A stretch of DNA of 5,166 bases from Crocinitomicaceae bacterium (GTDB lineage: Bacteria > Bacteroidota > Bacteroidia > Flavobacteriales_D > Crocinitomicaceae): NCBI GenBank assembly GCA_011522905.1, contig WTIB01000069.1:1-5166 (forward strand). The letters are read 5' to 3'. Numbering within the stretch: position 1 is the first letter of the stretch; the number at the start of each line of letters is the position of its first letter. The notes beneath the pieces were generated by a model. That model saw only the letters and a program-made list of their open reading frames with translations. It was not told the origin of the DNA and made no database searches. Position numbers and translations under genes: made by a program. Below, piece by piece: positions 1 through 5,166 of the stretch.

Positions 1-413
1 CTAACGTACTTATTATCATTATATTAATGCTAGTTATTGGAATAATTAATATAGGATCTGTACTCTTGGTTATGATTGTTGTAAGATCTAATTTTATTGG
101 CATATTGAAGGCACTAGGAGCAAACAATTGGAGCATCAGAAAAATATTCCTCTATCAAACTGGCTCACTGATTCTAAAGGGAATGATTATCGGAAATGTA
201 ATTGGTTTATCACTATGTTTTTTACAAGCTGAATTTCAAATTTTAACGCTAGATGCAACTGTGTATTACCTCTCTAATGTTCCGATTGAATTGAGCATTT
301 TAAATATTTTGATGATTAATATGATTACGTTTGTCGTATGCATGCTGAGCTTATTAATACCAAGTATGGTCATCTCGAGGATTTCCCCATCAAAATCTAT
401 TAAATTCAACTAA
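1..413 (+). CDS. ABC transporter permease, LolC/LolE-like (FtsX family), C-terminal part only
   Basis: This is the 3' end of a gene that begins outside the window. The frame is open from the first complete codon at position 3, giving 136 visible residues, so the ATG at 27 is internal. Three membrane segments are visible, at about residues 1-28, 54-75 and 99-124. After the first comes the cytoplasmic KALGA segment (36-40) with NWSIRKIFLYQ, typical of the FtsX/MacB permease domain, where it is thought to contact the ATPase. The YYLSNVPI loop (88-95) and the RISPSKSIKF tail (126-135) are characteristic of LolC/LolE. In that family the permease works with the ATPase LolD to release lipoproteins from the inner membrane toward the outer membrane. 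The periplasmic domain and first membrane helix are not visible, so LolC, LolE or a related FtsX exporter cannot be separated. Its stop lies 3 bp before bshC, which suggests co-transcription. Confidence 0.85.
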   Translation, partial: NVLIIIILMLVIGIINIGSVLLVMIVVRSNFIGILKALGANNWSIRKIFLYQTGSLILKGMIIGNVIGLSLCFLQAEFQILTLDATVYYLSNVPIELSILNILMINMITFVVCMLSLLIPSMVISRISPSKSIKFN

Positions 414-416
414 GAG

Positions 417-2003
417 ATGACAGCAGTTCAACATATACCGCGAAAGGAATTGAGTCAATTTTCCGAAAATGATTTGGAATTTATTTATGATCAAAGCAAA
501 CTCAAGGATTTTATTGGTCTACCATTTTCAATGGCAAATATTGAAAAACAGATAGAATTGAAAAAAGATTGCTTTGATATAAAAAGTCGAGATCAGCTTG
601 TAAACGTTCTTCAAACACAATACTTGGATGTTCGTCAAAACGACGACGCCTTATCACAAATTAATCGTTTAAAAGAACCCGATACGTTTTCAGTTACAAC
701 AGGTCATCAGCTTTGTCTTTTGGGAGGCCCCATGTATTTCTTTATTAAGATTATTCACGTCATTAAACTCACGGAAATTTTAAATGAGAAGTATCCTAAA
801 AATCACTTTGTTCCGATATTTTGGATGGCTTCAGAAGACCATGACAGTGAAGAAATAAATCATTTGCACCTTTTCAACAAAAGGATTCATTGGGACCATG
901 GGCAGACAGGAGCAGTTGGAAGATTTAAGAATGAGGGACTTCAAGAAATATTTGAAGATCTGACAAATCTATTCAGTGAATCTCGCCAAGAAGAATTGAT
1001 GCATGTATTTCATTCTTTTCAAGGTAAAACTTATGGTGCGGCCTTTAGAAATTGGTTAAATGATATTTTTTCTGAAAAAGGTTTGGTTGTTATAGACGGT
1101 GACGACAGGGAGCTTAAGTCTATGTTTGGACCAATTATGAAAAGGGAATTGACTCAAAATTTCTCAAATGAAATCATTCAGAAAACAAATCAAAATCTAA
1201 AAGCGATTGGCAGAAAAATACAGGTTCATTCAAGAGATATTAATTTGTTTGGTCTGTCAGAAGGAAGTCGAAACCGAATTATAAAATCGGACCAACATTT
1301 TCTTATAGATGAGAAGAAATATAGTCGAGAAGAGCTGTTAACCAAATTGGAAAATGATCCAGATATGTTTTCCCCAAACGCCATACTCAGACCCCTCTAC
1401 CAAGAATGTATATTACCAAATCTTTGTTATGTAGGAGGAATGGCTGAAATGAATTATTGGGCTCAATTAAAAGGAATTTTTGAGGAAAGTGAAATTCCCT
1501 ATCCCCTACTTCAATTTAGATCAAATGTGTTGTGGATTGATCGCTCAACAAAAAAAAGAATGGAATCCTTGGGATTAGCAATAAAAGAGATTTTTAAAGA
1601 CACTGAACTGATCATCCAAAAATACGTCGATAAAACCGACGCTAATCCACTTAAAGAAGAAGATCTCGAAGAAGGACTTGCTCAAATAGAAGCGGAGTTT
1701 TTGAAAGCGTCAGATGAGCAAAAACATCTTCATCCATGGATTGGAGCAGAATTAAACAAGATGAAAAAAGCAGTTGCCCACATCAAATCTAAAATTCTGA
1801 AAGAGAAGAAAAAATCTCAAGAAGAGAACTTATTGAAAATTCAAAAAATTAAAGAAACTTTGTTTCCTTCAAAGCAATTACAAGAGCGGCATCAAAATTT
1901 ATTGCACTTTTGTAACGCTAACAGTTACCAATCCGTTATAGATAACTTGTACGAGGGAATTGACCCACTAAATGATGGTTTTACAATAATTTCAGAAATA
2001 TGA
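417..2003 (+). CDS. bshC: Bacillithiol biosynthesis cysteine-adding enzyme BshC
   Basis: The gene encodes 528 residues, close to the usual BshC length of about 530-540. BshC is assigned the last step of bacillithiol synthesis, adding cysteine to glucosaminyl-malate made by BshA and BshB; it acts in the cytosol. Three family signatures are visible: TTGHQLCLLGGPMY (94-107), FWMASEDHDSEEINH (135-149), and a block at 319-355 with SPNAILRPLYQE followed by LPNLCYVGGMAEMNYW. Residues about 446-482 are rich in Lys, Glu and Leu and should form the coiled-coil arm known from the Bacillus subtilis structure. The histidine in TTGHQ, where Firmicutes usually have glutamine, fits my recollection of Bacteroidota versions. 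The ATG at 417 follows the upstream stop by 3 bp and has no Shine-Dalgarno sequence. The gene overlaps the aldolase start by 4 bp. bshA and bshB are not in the window. The family call is firm; the ligase activity is known mainly from genetics. Confidence 0.95.
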   Translation: MTAVQHIPRKELSQFSENDLEFIYDQSKLKDFIGLPFSMANIEKQIELKKDCFDIKSRDQLVNVLQTQYLDVRQNDDALSQINRLKEPDTFSVTTGHQLCLLGGPMYFFIKIIHVIKLTEILNEKYPKNHFVPIFWMASEDHDSEEINHLHLFNKRIHWDHGQTGAVGRFKNEGLQEIFEDLTNLFSESRQEELMHVFHSFQGKTYGAAFRNWLNDIFSEKGLVVIDGDDRELKSMFGPIMKRELTQNFSNEIIQKTNQNLKAIGRKIQVHSRDINLFGLSEGSRNRIIKSDQHFLIDEKKYSREELLTKLENDPDMFSPNAILRPLYQECILPNLCYVGGMAEMNYWAQLKGIFEESEIPYPLLQFRSNVLWIDRSTKKRMESLGLAIKEIFKDTELIIQKYVDKTDANPLKEEDLEEGLAQIEAEFLKASDEQKHLHPWIGAELNKMKKAVAHIKSKILKEKKKSQEENLLKIQKIKETLFPSKQLQERHQNLLHFCNANSYQSVIDNLYEGIDPLNDGFTIISEI

Positions 2004-2560
2004 CTCAAAATAACATCAGAAAAGTATTGAGTGAACACAACGTTATTCCAGTTGTCAATTTTGAAGACATCAACGACGTTGAAAAGACAATCGAAAAGCT
2101 CGTTGAAAAGGATATTCATTGTATAGAAATAACACTACGAACGCCTAAAGCATTTGAATGTGTGGCTGAAGCTAAAAAAATGAATATCGACAATTTTGAT
2201 GTTGGTATTGGGACCGTTGTTTCTTCAGACCAAATCAAACAAGCAACAGACCTTGGCGTTTCCTTTATGGTTAGTCCAGGGATAAATGAAAAACTGGCAC
2301 CCCATTTTGAAGGCAGCCAAATCCCTTTTATACCAGGAATTGCAACACCAAGCGAAATTATTCTAGGTAAACAGCTTGGATGGGATACATTTAAGTTCTT
2401 TCCTGCCCATTTATTTGGGGGTATTAAATCGTTAAAAACCTATGGTCAAGTGTTCCCAGATGTTAAATTCTGTCCAACGGGAGGAATTAATGAAGAGACC
2501 TACCCTTCTTATTTGGAACTTCAAAATGTAATATCGGTAGGAGGATCTTGGGTGATATAA
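2000..2560 (+). CDS. eda: KDPG/KHG aldolase (2-dehydro-3-deoxy-phosphogluconate aldolase), C-terminally short
   Basis: The gene encodes a class I aldolase that cleaves 2-keto-3-deoxy-6-phosphogluconate to pyruvate and glyceraldehyde 3-phosphate, the last step of the Entner-Doudoroff and uronate routes; many family members also act on 4-hydroxy-2-oxoglutarate. Key residues align with E. coli Eda: E43 in IEITLRT (general acid/base), R47, T72 in GTV, P93 in SPG, Schiff-base K132 in FKFFPA, T160 in CPTGG, and S183 in GGSW for phosphate binding. The protein is 186 residues against about 205-215 for the family. It stops two residues after GGSW, so the final barrel helix of roughly 25 residues is absent. 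No match to that tail is evident in any forward frame after the stop. The start ATG overlaps the bshC stop as ATGA, a sign of translational coupling. The family call is strong; whether the short form is active is unknown. Confidence 0.9.
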   Translation: MTQNNIRKVLSEHNVIPVVNFEDINDVEKTIEKLVEKDIHCIEITLRTPKAFECVAEAKKMNIDNFDVGIGTVVSSDQIKQATDLGVSFMVSPGINEKLAPHFEGSQIPFIPGIATPSEIILGKQLGWDTFKFFPAHLFGGIKSLKTYGQVFPDVKFCPTGGINEETYPSYLELQNVISVGGSWVI

Positions 2561-2565
2561 ACCAA

Positions 2566-3306
2566 CTATTGATATAGTAATTTGATGATTTCCTCATCAA
2601 TGCTTGCAAATGAGGTGCGCTCAGAATACCCTTGATAAAAAATACTTTCAGGATAATCATATGTATCATTAAAAAAACCAAGTGATTGAGTAATCTCCTC
2701 TCTGATCACATGTCTTTGCCTTTTCATATTTGAATCATGTGTATTCACAAACATGTAGGCACGCTGAATCTCTTGCTGGTAACTTTGGATATGAAAATGT
2801 CCATAAAATTGACCATCAAGTCTTTTTCCTGACCAAGTTTGTTTATTGTGTTCCTCAATTGACCCAAAGAAAATAAATGAATTGGCCCTTTTCGGATTTT
2901 TAACAAGATGTATTCTTTGACCCACCATGAGTCTATTTAGCTCCTTAATGACCTTCATTACCTCCTTCTTATTTGACTGACTGTAATTCCCATAAAGATG
3001 GATGTATATATCTTTTTCCCATTTAAATATTGGCCCTTCGGTATGAGGTCGTTGTTCAGAATATCGAAGAATTTGATTAAAATAATAAGCAGTCTCCTCA
3101 TCAACACCACTTAAGTCTGGCAAGAATCGATTTTTTGTATTCGGGTTGGGTTCTGATTCACGAAGATTAAAAAAGGCTTTGAACTCAGACTTAAGATATG
3201 TTTTTAGCCGTTCTTGTTGCTCATCAGGTAATCCCAAATAAATGGCGACCGAAGCCATACAAGCAAAGGAAAATGTAAGGATTCTATGTTTAAATAATTT
3301 TGGCAT
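2566..3306 (-). CDS. DUF2927 domain protein, secreted or membrane-anchored, with a degenerate zincin-like motif
   Basis: The gene encodes 246 residues. A basic N-terminus (MPKLFKHR) is followed by a hydrophobic stretch at about 9-26, which fits a signal peptide or single anchor, so the rest probably lies in the periplasm. Residues 27-65 are polar and charged, likely a linker. From about 66 to the end the pattern matches DUF2927 as I recall it: an Ile/Val-rich strand with IYIHLYG (100-106), FIFFGS (144-149), then IREEITQSLGFFND (201-214), YPESIFYQG (218-226) and SIDEEIIKLLY (235-245). No function is established for the family to my knowledge. Positions 203-213 align with the metzincin pattern HExxHxxGxxH, but with E, Q and N in place of the histidines, so zinc peptidase activity is unlikely. 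The gene stands alone, convergent with the aldolase and divergent from the phosphate transporter. The ATG was chosen because it places the signal-like segment at the N-terminus. Confidence 0.75.
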   Translation of the reverse strand: MPKLFKHRILTFSFACMASVAIYLGLPDEQQERLKTYLKSEFKAFFNLRESEPNPNTKNRFLPDLSGVDEETAYYFNQILRYSEQRPHTEGPIFKWEKDIYIHLYGNYSQSNKKEVMKVIKELNRLMVGQRIHLVKNPKRANSFIFFGSIEEHNKQTWSGKRLDGQFYGHFHIQSYQQEIQRAYMFVNTHDSNMKRQRHVIREEITQSLGFFNDTYDYPESIFYQGYSERTSFASIDEEIIKLLYQ

Positions 3307-3330
3307 ACCTAATGAAGAGAACGTTTTCTA

Positions 3331-3358
3331 CAATGGTATATCAAGTATTAAGCCAAAA
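3331..3358 (-). promoter_or_regulatory. Candidate promoter for the DUF2927 gene
   Basis: Read on the minus strand, TACCATTG (forward positions 3331-3338) matches the Bacteroidota -7 element TAnnTTTG at all but one position. A TTTTG (forward 3354-3358) lies upstream as a possible -33 element. The 15-nt spacing is shorter than the roughly 17-23 usually seen, so the match is weak. A start site here would give a leader of about 20 nt before the ATG at 3306. Confidence 0.25.
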
Positions 3359-3399
3359 CTTGCTTTGAAATTTTAATAATAATTTAACATTGAATACGA

Positions 3400-3422
3400 T
3401 TTAGTGTCTAAACAAAGTTTAG
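3400..3422. promoter_or_regulatory. Overlapping inverted repeats, possible operator
   Basis: Two perfect inverted repeats share a central arm. TTTAG-TGT-CTAAA spans 3400-3412 and CTAAAC-AAA-GTTTAG spans 3408-3422. The result is three half-sites in alternating orientation at 3400-3404, 3408-3412 and 3418-3422. They lie 20-42 bp before the start of the Na/Pi cotransporter gene and about 94-116 bp before the divergent DUF2927 start. The right arm touches the candidate -7 element at 3420, which is where a repressor would act. The sequence is AT-rich, so chance is a real possibility, and no regulator gene is in the window. Confidence 0.35.
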
Positions 3423-3427
3423 TTTTG
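3420..3427 (+). promoter_or_regulatory. Candidate -7 promoter element for the Na/Pi cotransporter gene
   Basis: TAGTTTTG matches the Bacteroidota -7 consensus TAnnTTTG exactly. The upstream -33 region is poor: the nearest candidate is TTTA at 3400-3403, 16 nt away. Transcription would start around 3432-3435, leaving a leader of only about 7-10 nt before the ATG at 3442. Such a short leader is possible because this gene shows no Shine-Dalgarno sequence, but it makes the assignment uncertain. Confidence 0.3.
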
Positions 3428-3441
3428 TCAAAAACAGTATT

Positions 3442-5145
3442 ATGACGTTTGGGGTTTTTGAAATTTTATCACTCATTGGAGCGCTCGGTTTTTTCATCTT
3501 TGGAATGAAGATTATGAGCGATGGAATTCAAAAATTCGCTGGTGATCAAATGCGTTCGATACTGAGGCAAATCACACAAAATCGTTTTGCAGGTATATTG
3601 ACTGGCTTTGGCACAACTGCTATCATTCAATCATCAAGTGCAACAACCGTAATGATTGTGAGCTTCGTTAATGCAGGTTTACTCTCATTACGACAGGCTA
3701 TTGGTGTCATCATGGGGGCGAACATTGGTACAACAGTTACTGCTTTTCTTCTTCTAGCTTTTGGTTTTGGTAAATTCAGCATTTCAGATTATTCGCTACC
3801 GATCATTGCAATCGGGATACCCCTATTTTTCGTAAATCATTCAAAAATCAAATCTTTTGGTGAATTCCTCATAGGTTTTGCCATTTTATTCATGGGACTT
3901 GACGCACTTAAAGAGTTAATGAGCTTTATTAAGGAAGACCCTAGTTTTCTCCAAAATTTCATCCAACCATTAGACCAATTTGGTTTTGGATCTGTGATCA
4001 TATTTGTTCTCATAGGAACCCTATTAACTGTTATCGTTCAATCTAGTAGCGCCGCCATGGCGATAACCCTTTCATTATGTGGTGGAGCAAATGGATTATC
4101 ATTCGAATTGGCAGCCGCAATTATTCTAGGAGAAAATATTGGAACAACAATTACAGCAAACATGGCAGCTTTAATTGGAAATATTCACGCGAAAAGAGCC
4201 GCTATCGCCCATCTTTTCTTCAATGTTCTTGGCGTAATCTGGATGCTCATTGTATTTTATCCATTTTTACAATTTGTGGATTTCTTGGTTAGTGAAACTT
4301 TTTTCAATGCACTAATCATAGATGGTGATGCTGAATCCTCAACACGCTGGTCATTGGCCGTTTTCCACTTGTTCTTTAATATATTCAATACGCTTATTTT
4401 GGTTGGATTTATTGCCAATATTGAAAAACTTGTAATACGTATTCTTCCTCCGAAAAATGATGATGATGAGATGTTTAATCTTAAATATTTCTCGTCAACA
4501 ATTCCTGTAGGTGAATTATCCTTAATCGAGGCACAAAAAGAAATTGTAAAATTTGGTAAAATTGTTTCAAGAATGAATGATTTCTGCCGACATATTTTGA
4601 CTGAGAAAAAAGAATCAGAGTTCAATAGATACATTGAGCGCATCGAAAAATACGAGGATATTACAGATAAAATAGAAGTTGAAGTAGCGAGCTACCTAAC
4701 AAAGGTCTCCGAAAGTGAATTAAGTGAAAGAAGCTCTATAAAAATTAGAGGGATGCTAAGTATGGTCGGTGACTTAGAAAGAATGGCCGATATTTATTAT
4801 CAGATAGCAAAAACTACTGCACGAAAAAGAAGTAATAAAATCTGGTTTACCCCAAATCAACGGGAGCGTATAATTGAAATATATAATCTCATGGAAGAGA
4901 TTTTGGAAACCATGTGTCTCAATCTTGAAATGAGGTATTCAGAAGTAGAATTGTCTAAAGCAAAAAGCCTCGAAAAGAATCTTAATAAGTTGAGGAAAGA
5001 AATAAGGAAAGAGCACTTCTTGAATGTTGAGAAAGGAGAATATCCATTTAATAATGCCATTATTTACAGTGACCTATTCAACTCCCTTGAAAAGGTAGGA
5101 GATCACGCAATCAATGTCACCGAATCCATTACTGGTGAGGTTTAG
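3442..5145 (+). CDS. Na/Pi cotransporter family protein with C-terminal PhoU-like domain
   Basis: The gene encodes 567 residues with an N-terminal membrane part (about 1-335) and a cytoplasmic helical part (about 355-565). The membrane part has the two inverted Na/Pi cotransporter repeats: first QSSSATT (63-69) and GANIGTT (92-98), second QSSSAA (200-205) and GENIGTT (230-236). HLFFN recurs at 257-261 and 309-313. The QSSS motifs form the sodium and phosphate site in the SLC34/NptA family. The C-terminal part is PhoU-like, with the two metal-binding E-x-x-x-D motifs intact: E446-D450 in DLERMAD and E550-D554 in EKVGDH. Family knowledge supports sodium-coupled phosphate movement across the inner membrane; whether this member imports or exports, as proposed for E. 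coli YjbB, cannot be told from sequence. The PhoU part probably senses or gates. The start is chosen because the first membrane helix begins at about residue 5. No pst or pho gene is adjacent. Confidence 0.93.
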   Translation: MTFGVFEILSLIGALGFFIFGMKIMSDGIQKFAGDQMRSILRQITQNRFAGILTGFGTTAIIQSSSATTVMIVSFVNAGLLSLRQAIGVIMGANIGTTVTAFLLLAFGFGKFSISDYSLPIIAIGIPLFFVNHSKIKSFGEFLIGFAILFMGLDALKELMSFIKEDPSFLQNFIQPLDQFGFGSVIIFVLIGTLLTVIVQSSSAAMAITLSLCGGANGLSFELAAAIILGENIGTTITANMAALIGNIHAKRAAIAHLFFNVLGVIWMLIVFYPFLQFVDFLVSETFFNALIIDGDAESSTRWSLAVFHLFFNIFNTLILVGFIANIEKLVIRILPPKNDDDEMFNLKYFSSTIPVGELSLIEAQKEIVKFGKIVSRMNDFCRHILTEKKESEFNRYIERIEKYEDITDKIEVEVASYLTKVSESELSERSSIKIRGMLSMVGDLERMADIYYQIAKTTARKRSNKIWFTPNQRERIIEIYNLMEEILETMCLNLEMRYSEVELSKAKSLEKNLNKLRKEIRKEHFLNVEKGEYPFNNAIIYSDLFNSLEKVGDHAINVTESITGEV

Positions 5146-5163
5146 TTAAATAAAAAATTAACT
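5144..5163 (+). terminator. Weak candidate terminator after the Na/Pi cotransporter gene
   Basis: AGTTAA (5144-5149) pairs with TTAACT (5158-5163) around an 8-nt A-rich loop, and the first arm overlaps the stop codon. A short run of T follows, but the window ends at 5166, so a full T tract cannot be seen. The stem is 6 bp with a single G-C pair and would be unstable, so this is only a possibility. Confidence 0.25.
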
Positions 5164-5166
5164 TTC

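Noticed and set aside
27..413. ATG at 27 as the true start of the first gene
   Set aside because: The frame is open upstream to the window edge and encodes continuous hydrophobic sequence; the product would lack most of the permease, including its periplasmic domain.
1925..2119. Short minus-strand frame across the bshC-eda junction
   Set aside because: It is antisense to both real genes, has no recognisable features, and the ATGA overlap there is fully explained by the plus-strand genes.
2565..2578. Inverted repeat ACTAT-TGAT-ATAGT at the convergent junction, possible bidirectional terminator
   Set aside because: The stem is only 5 bp with one G-C pair, has no clear T tract, and lies within the stop region of the DUF2927 gene; chance is the simpler explanation.
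2640..2720. Active zinc metalloprotease call for the minus-strand gene
   Set aside because: None of the three histidine ligand positions is His, so the motif resembles a zincin only in shape.
3246..3306. Possible lipoprotein signal in the DUF2927 protein (S-F-A-C at residues 13-16)
   Set aside because: The -3 position is Ser and -2 is Phe rather than the usual Leu and Ala/Ser, and the hydrophobic stretch continues past the Cys to about residue 26, which fits a signal peptide or anchor better.
4257..4643. Open frame of 128 codons on the minus strand inside the Na/Pi cotransporter gene
   Set aside because: It lies wholly antisense to a well-supported coding region, has no recognisable domain, and its composition looks like the reverse reading of membrane and helix codons.

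Overview
The window looks like ordinary chromosome from an AT-rich member of the Bacteroidota, probably of the order Flavobacteriales. The evidence is a LolC/LolE-type permease, a Bacteroidota-style BshC, a DUF2927 protein and an Na/Pi cotransporter with a PhoU tail. The genes also lack clear Shine-Dalgarno sequences, and weak matches to the Bacteroidota TAnnTTTG promoter element are present. The genus cannot be set from this sequence. No tRNA, rRNA, CRISPR array, insertion sequence or phage gene was seen.

Layout. Positions 1-2560 hold a tightly packed plus-strand run of three genes: the 3' end of an FtsX-family ABC permease (1-413), bshC for bacillithiol synthesis (417-2003), and a KDPG/KHG aldolase gene (2000-2560). 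They are spaced by 3 bp and then overlap by 4 bp, so they are probably co-transcribed. The aldolase reads convergently into a minus-strand DUF2927 gene (2566-3306), with only 5 bp between the two stop codons. A 135-bp divergent intergenic region (3307-3441) carries overlapping inverted repeats. It also serves the plus-strand Na/Pi cotransporter-PhoU gene (3442-5145), which ends just before the window does.

How the genes relate. The three plus-strand genes do not form an obvious single pathway: lipoprotein release, a low-molecular-weight thiol, and sugar-acid cleavage. This looks like housekeeping operon packing rather than a dedicated system. The phosphate transporter and the DUF2927 gene share an upstream region but have no evident functional link.

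I found no convincing new multi-gene system. The points most worth a second look are: (1) the aldolase ends right after its last phosphate-binding strand and lacks the usual C-terminal helix; (2) the DUF2927 protein carries a motif that lines up position for position with a metzincin zinc site in which all three histidines are replaced; (3) the divergent intergenic region has three evenly placed TTTAG/CTAAA half-sites.
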